A program made the position numbers and the translations under genes. This document shows positions 9,039 to 17,457 of a DNA stretch of 64,000 nt, piece by piece. The notes under the pieces are model-generated. The model searched no databases and was not told the origin of the DNA. It worked only from the letters and a program-made list of their open reading frames with translations. The first letter of the stretch is position 1; every line of letters begins with the position of its first letter. Location of the stretch: positions 35,110-99,109 of the forward strand of contig NZ_BRLB01000019.1 in assembly GCF_027923465.1 (NCBI RefSeq). Reading direction: 5' to 3'. The DNA comes from Vallitalea longa. GTDB lineage: Bacteria; Bacillota; Clostridia; Lachnospirales; Vallitaleaceae.

Positions 9039-10172
9039 TCAATTGTTATTTTCTATATATTTTTCTATCTTTGCACTTATCTTATTATCTAATTCTCTTA
9101 ATGCATCAATATATTTGTTAAAGCTATGGAACTCTTCAATACTCATATGGAATAATATCTTTTCCAGATTCTTTCTTATTACGTTTAGCCTAATCCTATC
9201 TTTATCTTCTATTCCATTGACATTCAATATTTTTATAGTAGTTATCAATGCCTCTATAACATCATCTCTTCTATCATTATTGATTTTATTTAAAAGCTCT
9301 TCGTCATTTTTTATATTTTCACATTTCAATATATCCTCACTATGGGATTCAACTTGGTTTATCAATGATCTGGTATATCCTACTATACATCTGTCCTCAT
9401 TACATTCACCACAATAATTCTTTCCTGGACATAGCTGTTCTATATCATCATTCAGTTTTTTATAATAATCATATAATGTCTTCGATACCTTCATATACTT
9501 GGATTTTTCTTGGGATCTTATCCTGAATATGGTCTTGATTCGTATGAAAGATATTATACCTACCACCAAAAAGAATATTATCACATATACAGGATTAAGG
9601 TATTCACTTGGAACTGTAGCAAATAACTTGGTCACACCAAAAATCATGAAAATTGATGCTGCCAATAATTTTATTGCGAATTCTGGTATCCTGTTCCCTA
9701 ATTTTCTACCAACAAAAATTCCTAATCCTCCCGTAACAATCATTGCAGATACTGACCCCATTAATATCAGTAGGGGATAACTTGCCTCAGCAGATAGAGT
9801 AATGGCTGTTAGTTGGGTCTTGTCTCCTAATTCTCCAATAAAAAATGCCATAGCAACTGTTAACACTGGACCAAAAGACATTCTTTTCTTTTCTTCTTCC
9901 TCATCATCCTCTTCAATCTTCAAAGTCCATAATGCAAATCCTACAAAAGCAAAACCTGCAATCATCTGAAGTGTTTCAACTGGAATGAATCTACATAAAT
10001 AACTGCCTAATAAAACAGCCAAACCATGATTTAATAATGCTCCAAAAAAAATACCCATCAAGACAGACTTGACTTTATAACGTGTAGCAAATGCCATAGC
10101 CAATATCTGTGTTTTATCACCCATCTCGGCAATAAAAATAAGTCCAAAGGCTTTAATAAAATCAGCAAACAT
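9039..10172 (-). CDS. GDT1/TMEM165 (UPF0016) cation transporter with extra C-terminal domain
   Basis: The first about 195 residues form the duplicated UPF0016 fold with both signature motifs, E-M-G-D-K-T-Q near residue 16 and E-L-G-D-K-T-Q near 110, on hydrophobic helices. The family moves Mn2+ and/or Ca2+ out of the cytoplasm. The protein then continues for about 170 soluble residues, with a Cys cluster (CPGKNYCGECNEDRC) and a helical tail. That is unusual, since bacterial members normally stop near 190-220 residues. The ATG at 10172 has GGAGGG 7 bases upstream, while an ATG five codons earlier overlaps that site. A yybP-ykoY riboswitch in the leader supports a manganese role. Confidence 0.88.
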   Translation of the reverse strand: MFADFIKAFGLIFIAEMGDKTQILAMAFATRYKVKSVLMGIFFGALLNHGLAVLLGSYLCRFIPVETLQMIAGFAFVGFALWTLKIEEDDEEEEKKRMSFGPVLTVAMAFFIGELGDKTQLTAITLSAEASYPLLILMGSVSAMIVTGGLGIFVGRKLGNRIPEFAIKLLAASIFMIFGVTKLFATVPSEYLNPVYVIIFFLVVGIISFIRIKTIFRIRSQEKSKYMKVSKTLYDYYKKLNDDIEQLCPGKNYCGECNEDRCIVGYTRSLINQVESHSEDILKCENIKNDEELLNKINNDRRDDVIEALITTIKILNVNGIEDKDRIRLNVIRKNLEKILFHMSIEEFHSFNKYIDALRELDNKISAKIEKYIENNN

Positions 10173-10423
10173 TAATTTACCCTCCATATAGTTGATTTGT
10201 TAAGATATCATTAGTATTATTCTTACATAATAATGAATATATATCATAAGAAACTCATTATCCGTAGATAATGAAATAAATCTTATATCTCAATAATGAA
10301 CTAACCTCCTCGTATCAAAAATTTATAATTATAAGAAGTATCCTATAACATAAAAAGTATATAAGTTGAATTTCCATTAAATTAAGACTTAGCTTTATAA
10401 AATTTTCAAGGAAAACCTATAAA

Positions 10424-10497
10424 ATAAAAAAAGAAGTAAGATTTAGATTGATATATTAGCATATAACTAATATACCAATCTAAAAGTCTCACTTCTT
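10424..10497 (-). terminator. Riboswitch-controlled intrinsic terminator
   Basis: On the minus strand a long stem (AAGAAGTGAGACTTTTAGAT... with ...ATCTAAATCTTACTTCTT) is followed by seven U residues. Its 5' arm contains the strand that closes the aptamer P1 helix (GACTTTTAG), so the terminator and the folded aptamer are mutually exclusive. The gap between it and the transporter start (10173-10423) has no further gene. Confidence 0.85.
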
Positions 10498-10584
10498 TAA
10501 ATTCTATTTAAAGCGAATAAAACCAGGATTTCTCCATTATGTTGATTTTATTCATGACTATTCGTCACAGTTACTCCCTTTTAG
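10480..10584 (-). promoter_or_regulatory. yybP-ykoY (Mn2+) riboswitch aptamer
   Basis: The minus strand carries CTAAAAG and GGGAGTAAC at the 5' end, and GAATAAAATCAAC paired through a TGGAGAAATCC loop region with GGTTTTATTC. It ends in GTGAGACTTTTAG, whose last seven bases pair perfectly with CTAAAAG. This order matches yybP-ykoY aptamers (GGGGAGUAG, a CAA-containing loop, AGCAAGACCUUU). Ligand binding should stabilise P1 and disrupt the adjacent terminator, switching the GDT1-type gene on in manganese excess. Confidence 0.8.
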
Positions 10585-10732
10585 AAACATCTAAGATTTT
10601 ATCATATAAACAGTAAAAAGTAAATATAAAATTAGCAAATAATAATTATTATCACTTATATTTGAATCATTATATATCCAAATAATTTCTGGATATAGAA
10701 AATATTATAATAAAGAAATATTCAAGTAATTC

Positions 10733-12331
10733 TTATATAGGTTTAGCTGGGGAGCTTGTAATTAATTGTTCATAACTTACTCCGTACTTTATAGCAATAT
10801 CTTTAGCATAACTCTGACCTAGAGGTATACCTTCCTTAACCTTGAAAGATTGAACATCATTAATAGATCCGCTTACTAGATTAACAAATAAAGGTACCCT
10901 ATTATTATTCAATTCATTTATTTTTTCTCCTAATTCATGTAGATGTGTATTAAAAACAACTGTTGCCCCCAATAGTTGAAGTGCTTTCAAAATATCTGTA
11001 GCTATTATCAAGCTTTCTAAATGGCTTGTACCATCAAATGATTCATTCATCAACAAAAGACTTTTATTAGTCATTTCAGAGAATATTTCTGAGAATCTCT
11101 GACATTCTTCACCTAATCTACCATAATTAATGGTTGCTATTTCTTCTGCTGGAAAATGCAAATACAACTTATCAATTAATTTAATGGTGGCTTCTTTAGC
11201 AGGTATATAAAATCCAAGTTGTGCAAACCAGTATATTTGTCCAATAGATTGTGTAAATGTTGTTTTTCCACCTCTATTAGCACCCGTTAGAATAAATATA
11301 TTCCCCTTTGAATCAATATTAAAATCATTATAGACCATTTCATCATTCTTGCCCTTATCAGCCATATCATATGCTAAATTAATATTATAGAGTCCTTGTA
11401 TCATGGTTTCATCCTCATTGACTATTTTAGGTTTACATAGGGAATATCCATTATTAATCATCTTATCATATATTTTGAGTGCAATTTCATAAAAAGTGAT
11501 TTCTGTGGTTAACGGTACATATATAGAAAGCAAACTACTGTTGAATTGATCGCAAAAAGCAATTAATTGTTTCATAGCTGGAGCGATGATTTTTTCAATA
11601 TTATTAAGTGCTTCTGGCATAGCTAAACTTTCAGGTGCAAAAAGTTTTCTTGGTATAGCTTTTAGTTCTCCCAAACCATAGCTAACTACCTTAGATATTT
11701 TTTTCAATTTTCTACTGTATTTAAAAGGTTTATCTTCAAGTGATAAAACTATAGCTTCAACAGGTTTTAGGTTATTATCAAAATTGATACCTACTTTCAG
11801 ACCATGAACTCCTTCATCCATATCTTTTATATGATATATATCTTGTTTGAAATTCTGATATACATCACTATCTATAGTTGATTCTATAAACCCTTGTAGT
11901 TCTAATAAACCTTTAGATTTTATATTAGAATTTTTTAATATACTGCAAATGTTTTCAGATAAATTCATTACGTCAGCCACTTCATCAATTCTTTTTAATA
12001 AATTATAAAGGGTTGCTTCACTTTCGAAAGCGAATTTTATCATGTTTTTGATTTCACTACATCTATCAAAAGTGTTTTTTAAGGTATCCAGAAGCATATT
12101 ATTATTAATGAAATCAGTCAATATGTCTTGCCTATATTCAATAGTGGTAACTGAGACAGGTATTTTTTCCATTAGTTTGATTAAGTTGCCTTTTATGTTT
12201 TTTTTCAAATCATTCATTAATAAAGATATGTTAATGTCTTCAATAGTCTTATCATCTAATTCGAAGTATTCATCAGAGTCATTATCCAACCACAGCAAAC
12301 TAAAACTATACTTTTCACTAATATTCAACAT
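10733..12331 (-). CDS. MutS-like ATPase (paralogue 1)
   Basis: A 532-residue protein with a MutS core/lever-like helical region (about 40-300) and the MutS ATPase domain (about 320-520). Walker A is TGANRGGKTT and the Walker-B-like strand is SLLLMNESFDGTSH. The H-loop region reads VVFNTHLHELG, as in MutS. There is no mismatch-recognition domain I and no Smr domain, so it is neither MutS1 nor a standard MutS2. The aspartate of Walker B is replaced by Asn next to the conserved Glu. The ATG overlaps the end of the upstream paralogue (TGA within ATGTTGA), indicating translational coupling. The role is unknown; DNA binding is inferred. Confidence 0.8.
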   Translation of the reverse strand: MLNISEKYSFSLLWLDNDSDEYFELDDKTIEDINISLLMNDLKKNIKGNLIKLMEKIPVSVTTIEYRQDILTDFINNNMLLDTLKNTFDRCSEIKNMIKFAFESEATLYNLLKRIDEVADVMNLSENICSILKNSNIKSKGLLELQGFIESTIDSDVYQNFKQDIYHIKDMDEGVHGLKVGINFDNNLKPVEAIVLSLEDKPFKYSRKLKKISKVVSYGLGELKAIPRKLFAPESLAMPEALNNIEKIIAPAMKQLIAFCDQFNSSLLSIYVPLTTEITFYEIALKIYDKMINNGYSLCKPKIVNEDETMIQGLYNINLAYDMADKGKNDEMVYNDFNIDSKGNIFILTGANRGGKTTFTQSIGQIYWFAQLGFYIPAKEATIKLIDKLYLHFPAEEIATINYGRLGEECQRFSEIFSEMTNKSLLLMNESFDGTSHLESLIIATDILKALQLLGATVVFNTHLHELGEKINELNNNRVPLFVNLVSGSINDVQSFKVKEGIPLGQSYAKDIAIKYGVSYEQLITSSPAKPI

Positions 12332-13917
12332 TTTGCCTCCAATCTGTCTTTCAACTGGCTATATGTTACATTATATTTTTCAGCTATTTCTTTTGCATGA
12401 CTACTCCCAAGAGGTTGTCCTCTATATACTTTATAAGTATTTTCCCCATTGGTAAAACCAGTTACCATACTTATTACTAGCGTATCATTTTCTAATTCTT
12501 CATTTAACTGAGAAGTCTTTAATCCCAACTCATGTAAATGAGTATTAAATATCATTCTGATTCTTTTATATTTCACTGCTTTCAATACTTCTTCAGCTAT
12601 CTTCAAGCTCTCCAAATGACTCGTCCCTGAAAAAGATTCATTAAGTAGAATCAAGCTTTTTTCTGTAGCTTGTCTATATAATTTACTAAACGCATCACAT
12701 TCTTTTCCGAATTTACCTAGATTGACTGTTTCTTTTTCTAATGTAGGAAAATGTGTGAAAACACCATCCGTCAGACTTATTTCCGCTTTACTTGCAGGGA
12801 CCAACAAACCTAATTGAGCAAATATCTGAATTTGACCTACAGCTTGTGTTATAGTAGTTTTACCTCCTCTGTTAGCTCCTGTCAATATTATGATTCTGCC
12901 TTCATCACCTATTTCAAAATCATTATATATGATTTTTTGATTAATATGATTATTATCATCTGATGATTTTTCATAAGCTAAAGCTGCATTATAACAATCT
13001 TTTAGAACCATACTCCTATTATCTGGAGATAAAAGCTTAGGTTTACAAATAGGTAATTCATTATTTTTCATAAGTAATAACAAATCACAACTGGATTTAT
13101 AAAATGTAATTTCCCTAAGTAATGAAACAAATGGTTTCGTATCTATCTTAGTATATTTTTGAGTAAAAGATTTTAAAACACTTTTATGAGCTTTTAATCC
13201 ATATTCAATTTCATCCATTAGATTCCAGTCAATTTTATTAATAGAAAATACAGGTGCATAGTTCTTGATATGAGTACCTAAAAACTTTTCATTAACTTCA
13301 ATAGCAGTCGAAACTTTTCTAAAAGCTTTGGGATATTTATATTTATATTCACTAACTTTTGTCACCTGAGCTTCAAACGGTCTCATAACTGGAGACATAT
13401 TAATCGATAACTCTATACCTTTTATTTTGCTAAAAATATATCTAATTTCTTTTAAATCTTTTTTCATCTGAATATAATTACTATCGCTAATTATTCTATC
13501 TATATTTTTCCGTAGATTAATTAATCCTTGAGCTGATGGATCATAATATAATAATGTTTGATTAAGAGACTCTATACAATGAATTGATGTTTCCACTGTT
13601 ATCATAAGATCAATTAAAGAATATAAATTGGACCGCTTGTCCTTTAATTTCCTGTTCTTCGACTTTAATTCATAAAAACCCTTTAGATCATTTTCTAAGT
13701 CTATTATGAAATCAGGTTTATTAATAAAATCTGCTAATATGTCTTGTCTGTACTTGATAGTAGGTTCATCCATACAAATATTATATATTATGGATTCATT
13801 TTCTTCACTTATTTCAATAAGCTTTTTATATATGATATTAAGATTCAGATCCTTAATTACCTTTTTATCAATGCTTCTGGTTTTTGAGCCTTCCAGCCAT
13901 AATAAACTATCAAACAA
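12325..13917 (-). CDS. MutS-like ATPase (paralogue 2)
   Basis: A 530-residue paralogue of the downstream gene with the same architecture: TGANRGGKTT Walker A, SLILLNESFSGTSHLESL Walker B/signature with Asn in place of Asp, and MIFNTHLHELG. The N-termini also correspond (SLLWLEGSK here, SLLWLDNDS there). The tandem arrangement and overlap suggest a heterodimer, like the paired subunits of eukaryotic MutS homologues. That is inference. It begins with UUG preceded by AAGGAG. No restriction or repair gene adjoins the pair. Confidence 0.8.
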   Translation of the reverse strand: MFDSLLWLEGSKTRSIDKKVIKDLNLNIIYKKLIEISEENESIIYNICMDEPTIKYRQDILADFINKPDFIIDLENDLKGFYELKSKNRKLKDKRSNLYSLIDLMITVETSIHCIESLNQTLLYYDPSAQGLINLRKNIDRIISDSNYIQMKKDLKEIRYIFSKIKGIELSINMSPVMRPFEAQVTKVSEYKYKYPKAFRKVSTAIEVNEKFLGTHIKNYAPVFSINKIDWNLMDEIEYGLKAHKSVLKSFTQKYTKIDTKPFVSLLREITFYKSSCDLLLLMKNNELPICKPKLLSPDNRSMVLKDCYNAALAYEKSSDDNNHINQKIIYNDFEIGDEGRIIILTGANRGGKTTITQAVGQIQIFAQLGLLVPASKAEISLTDGVFTHFPTLEKETVNLGKFGKECDAFSKLYRQATEKSLILLNESFSGTSHLESLKIAEEVLKAVKYKRIRMIFNTHLHELGLKTSQLNEELENDTLVISMVTGFTNGENTYKVYRGQPLGSSHAKEIAEKYNVTYSQLKDRLEAKC

Positions 13918-14029
13918 TTGTTACATCTCCTTACCCTTTAGCATGTATTATTGTTATCTATATTCTACCATAATTAAGAAAAAATGTTACTTGGTGAAGC
14001 AAAAGATTTTTATACATAAGCAAATACAA

Positions 14030-14081
14030 AAAAAGACAGCCTCAATTTAGTTATTTCATCAACTAAAACGAATCTGTCTTG
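14030..14081 (-). terminator. Terminator after the rubredoxin-oxidoreductase gene
   Basis: On the minus strand AAGACAG pairs with CTGTCTT and an inner TTAGTT/AACTAA extends the hairpin. Seven T residues follow. It lies about 30 bases beyond the stop of the oxidoreductase gene. Confidence 0.8.
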
Positions 14082-14109
14082 GTTACTATTTTTTAATATC
14101 TACTACTAA

Positions 14110-15462
14110 TCATAATATGACTTTTTCAACCATACTCCTATAATTATATCCTTGGTTATATCCATTTATCAGGTGAGAAGTCTTGGAAATATCTCCAATC
14201 AATATACCACCAACAAATTTATCATTAACAAAATAGAGTTTTCTATAAATACACTTATCAATATCTTGGTACATAACAGATTTATATGATAACTGTTCAT
14301 CAACTCCTAGATTACCTATAGAGAAAACTGTCATATCCATACCATTAAATATATTACTAGGTACTATATTTTTATAAACCATTATATCTCCAACTGCATT
14401 AGCTCCTGCTACTTCTCCTTGTTTAACTGCCTGAGCCCATATCAAATAATTTATTCCATGAAATTCAGCAACATCACCACAGGCATAGATATTCTTTTCA
14501 CTCGTTTCCATATTCTCATTAACCAAGATACCCTTATCAATATCTATATCTATATCTTTCGCTAATTGTATATTAGGTCTTACTCCACTAGATACAATTA
14601 CCATTTCTGCTTCTATCATCGTTTCATTATCCAACTTCACACCTGTCACGGCATCACTACCTAATATAGATTCTGCTGTTACCCCTTTATAGATACTGAT
14701 ACCTGTTTTATCAATACCTTTTTCAAATACTTTTGCACCTTCTTGGTCTAATTGTTTTGGTAATATTCTAGGTGCCATTTCGATAATTGATACATCAAGT
14801 CCTAGTTTTTTCAATTCCCATCCTGCTTCAAGTCCAAGTAATCCTGCTCCTATTATAATTACTTTTTTACACTTGCTGGCATATTCCTTAACATTATCTG
14901 CATCAGCTAAAGTTTTAATAGTAAAAACTCCCTTTTTACTAATTCCTTCTATCGGTGGAATAAAATTATGACTACCAGTTGCTAATATCAATTTATCATA
15001 ACTGATTTTTTCTCCTTTTTCTAATACGATTTTTTTATTGATCTTATCTATCTTAGTTACTGCAATACCAAGTTTCAAAGTAATATTGTTTTCATCATAC
15101 CATTTGCCATTATGCAAATAAAAATAATCTTCATCATGGCTATTACTTATATAATCTGAAAGGCTAGGTCTATAATATGCATAGTTGGGATCTTTATCTA
15201 CTATAACTATATTGACATTTTCGTTTCTTTTTCTAATAGATTCCGCAGCAGATATACCTGCTGCATTATTTCCTATGATTACAATAGATTCTCTAGTCCC
15301 AGATGTATATTCTACCTTTTCTTCCTCATACAATTCGAATTCTTCTCTACCAACTCCACATGTTGGACAAATCTCAGGAGGTTCTGTCCCTTCAAAAATT
15401 TCACCACATATAATACATCTCCATAGCTTTGTATTGTCATCTTTTTTTTGTAATGTATTCAT
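14110..15462 (-). CDS. FAD-dependent NADH oxidoreductase with N-terminal rubredoxin domain
   Basis: Residues about 12-48 form a rubredoxin-like iron site (CIICG...CPTCG, two CxxCG pairs). Residues about 60-370 form a pyridine nucleotide-disulfide oxidoreductase fold, with an FAD-binding GNNAAGISAAESI, an NAD-binding GAGLLGLEAGWEL and the second FAD motif (IYACGDVAEF). The C-terminal part resembles NADH:rubredoxin reductase and nitrite-reductase-like flavoproteins. In anaerobes such proteins pass electrons from NADH to rubredoxin partners for oxygen or peroxide removal. Here donor and acceptor are fused. AGGAGG lies 8 bases before the ATG, and a consensus-like promoter lies upstream. The gene stands alone. 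Confidence 0.88.
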   Translation of the reverse strand: MNTLQKKDDNTKLWRCIICGEIFEGTEPPEICPTCGVGREEFELYEEEKVEYTSGTRESIVIIGNNAAGISAAESIRKRNENVNIVIVDKDPNYAYYRPSLSDYISNSHDEDYFYLHNGKWYDENNITLKLGIAVTKIDKINKKIVLEKGEKISYDKLILATGSHNFIPPIEGISKKGVFTIKTLADADNVKEYASKCKKVIIIGAGLLGLEAGWELKKLGLDVSIIEMAPRILPKQLDQEGAKVFEKGIDKTGISIYKGVTAESILGSDAVTGVKLDNETMIEAEMVIVSSGVRPNIQLAKDIDIDIDKGILVNENMETSEKNIYACGDVAEFHGINYLIWAQAVKQGEVAGANAVGDIMVYKNIVPSNIFNGMDMTVFSIGNLGVDEQLSYKSVMYQDIDKCIYRKLYFVNDKFVGGILIGDISKTSHLINGYNQGYNYRSMVEKVIL

Positions 15463-15531
15463 TATAATTCCTCCTAATGTTTGCTATATTTGAATTTTAT
15501 TATTATTAGATTGTATTTCATCTCTAATACT

Positions 15532-15560
15532 ATTGTATCGTTATTAATAATTATTGTCAA
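15532..15560 (-). promoter_or_regulatory. Sigma-A promoter of the rubredoxin-oxidoreductase gene
   Basis: TTGACA and TACAAT are spaced by 17 bases on the minus strand, about 70 bases before the start codon. The remainder of the 350-base gap to 15814 is AT-rich with no other clear signal beyond the ribosome site of the next gene. Confidence 0.7.
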
Positions 15561-15814
15561 GTAATTTATATAACTAATTAATAATAATAATCTTTTGTAT
15601 GCATTATATTTTTTATATCATCAATACTTAATAATGTACATTAGAATTTCCAATTATGTCTAGCAATTACAAAAAAAGTAAATATATTTATAAAAAAATT
15701 ATTGATAACCAACATAGTATTTATAATCTATTGCTTTATTTACCAATTAATGCTAAAATTATATCAGATTAAACTTTATTTTAAGAAAAATACAAATTTT
15801 AGTGGGGGTTCATT

Positions 15815-16234
15815 ATGTCAAATACATTCTCTATTATAAAAAAAGGATATTCACCAGAAGAAGTTGATGACTACCTTGTTCAACTAGAAGAAACTATTGA
15901 TAATTATAAATTAGAAGAGCAATATATTTCACAAGCTTTGGTAGAATCTCATATTACTGCTAAAAAAATTATAGAAGAAGCTGAAATTACCGCATTTGAA
16001 ATTGAAAAAGATGCTCTTATTCAACTTGAACACCTTAAACATGAACTTGAAAATACTAAAAAAAAGCTTGAAAGTTTTAAAAATGATTATGATATTTTCT
16101 TAGAACGGTTTAAAGATTCTTTTACTACTAATGAATTGCAAAGTGTTGTAGACACTATTAACCAATTAGATGAAATTGTTAGTTTGCCTAAAAAAAAGAA
16201 AGCTAAGAAAAAAACTAAGAAAAAAGCTGTTTAG
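15815..16234 (+). CDS. DivIVA-domain-like coiled-coil protein
   Basis: A 139-residue protein. Its first 30 residues match the DivIVA/GpsB membrane-binding N-domain pattern (FSIIKKGYSPEEVDDYLVQLE). A predicted coiled coil (about 25-105) follows, then a short linker and a very lysine-rich tail (KKKKAKKKTKKK). DivIVA-type proteins mark curved membrane at the poles or division site and recruit partners. This one is short and its polylysine tail is unusual, suggesting nucleic-acid or acidic-polymer binding (inference). GTGGGGG precedes the ATG. It is monocistronic, ending in a terminator. Confidence 0.8.
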   Translation: MSNTFSIIKKGYSPEEVDDYLVQLEETIDNYKLEEQYISQALVESHITAKKIIEEAEITAFEIEKDALIQLEHLKHELENTKKKLESFKNDYDIFLERFKDSFTTNELQSVVDTINQLDEIVSLPKKKKAKKKTKKKAV

Positions 16235-16263
16235 ATTTTTTATGTATATTACTTATAAAATGC

Positions 16264-16300
16264 AAAAAAGGTCAAGTCTCTTATGACTTACCTTTTTTTA
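16264..16300. terminator. Bidirectional terminator
   Basis: AAAAAAGGT and AAGTC pair with GACTT and CCTTTTTT around a TCTTAT loop, giving U-tracts on both strands. It lies between the convergent divIVA-like and gntR-type genes. Confidence 0.8.
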
Positions 16301-16356
16301 TTAGAAGAAGAGCTATACCTTTACAGGTTATTAGCCTATGTTTTAATCTATAAAGA

Positions 16357-17448
16357 TCAACATGATTTTCTTCTTACTAATTCGTATTTGATCTTTACTA
16401 TTTTTCTTCTGTCATCTTTATTTATTAATCTATTTATAATAATCTTAGCAGCTTCTTCTCCCATTTTGTCTACATGCTGATTAAAAGATGTTAATCCCAC
16501 TTCAAAAATGGAATCGATATAAAAATTACCGAAGCTTATCAACTCAATATCTTCTGGAATTCTTATACCTAATCTTGCAGCTTCTTTATAGAATAACAAA
16601 GCTGTTATATCGTTAAAAACCAATATTCCCTGTAAATCTTTATTATTAAGTAGATAATTGTGTATATTGTTGCTTATTGCATTATAATCATAGACATTTT
16701 CTTTTTTGGTATTAGTATGACTTATTACCAGATTCTCATTTATGACAATATCATTATCTTTCATTGATTGAAGAAGTCCATTCAATCTACCTTTTGTCAC
16801 AGATGATTCAATAGAGTAGGGATAATAGTAACCTATATTATTGCATCCATGTTCAATAAACGTTTTTCCGGCTTCATATCCTGCATCAAAATCTTCACCG
16901 ATGACAGCATCAAAAGGCAAAGTTTCAAAATACCTGTCAATACACACTATAGGAATAGGGCAGTTGACGAATTCTTTTAATTTAGTATTTTTTTCTTCTT
17001 CAAGACACCCACATAGAATAATTGCTTTTGCACCTTCATTGATTGCGTTATTTATTTTATCATATTGACTATCAGCATTATTCATGGAGTAGTACGTAGC
17101 TATATTCAAACCAGCTTGGCTTAATACTTTTTCTACACCTAATATGATATTAGAATTGAATTCCGAAAACAAAAAGTTGTTATCATGAAAAATCAAATCT
17201 ACTCTATTAGTTGTATCTTGTTTATGATAAGAAAAATCTTGAACGAATGTACCTACCCCTTGAACTCTGTATAAATAATTTTCATGTACTAGTTCATCTA
17301 TAGCTTTTCTAACTGTAACTCTACTAGTATCAAATAGTTTACACAGCTCGTTTTCACTGGGAATAGTTTCTTTTGTTTTATATGTTCCATCCTGAATATG
17401 TTTCAATACATAATTCTTCAGAGTTTTATACTTGGGTTGAACATCCAT
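16357..17448 (-). CDS. GntR-type regulator with LacI-like sugar-sensing domain (AraR class)
   Basis: Residues about 5-72 form a GntR winged helix (IPSENELCKLFDTSRVTVRKAIDELVHENYLYRVQGVGTFV). Residues about 80-360 form a periplasmic-binding-protein-like fold as in LacI/AraR (VDLIFHDNNFLFSEF, CVDRYF, GILVFNDITA). Such proteins usually repress sugar genes until a sugar binds. The gene starts 9 bases after rhaB in the same operon, so it should control rhaB and itself. A 14-base palindrome very like the AraR operator lies at the rhaB transcription start. The effector (rhamnose or another pentose/deoxyhexose) is not shown by sequence. Confidence 0.9.
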   Translation of the reverse strand: MDVQPKYKTLKNYVLKHIQDGTYKTKETIPSENELCKLFDTSRVTVRKAIDELVHENYLYRVQGVGTFVQDFSYHKQDTTNRVDLIFHDNNFLFSEFNSNIILGVEKVLSQAGLNIATYYSMNNADSQYDKINNAINEGAKAIILCGCLEEEKNTKLKEFVNCPIPIVCIDRYFETLPFDAVIGEDFDAGYEAGKTFIEHGCNNIGYYYPYSIESSVTKGRLNGLLQSMKDNDIVINENLVISHTNTKKENVYDYNAISNNIHNYLLNNKDLQGILVFNDITALLFYKEAARLGIRIPEDIELISFGNFYIDSIFEVGLTSFNQHVDKMGEEAAKIIINRLINKDDRRKIVKIKYELVRRKSC

Positions 17449-17457
17449 ATTTTCACC

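Noticed and set aside
9043..9417. Plus-strand open frame inside the GDT1-type gene
   Set aside because: Antisense shadow of a gene with strong family motifs; no promoter or ribosome site.
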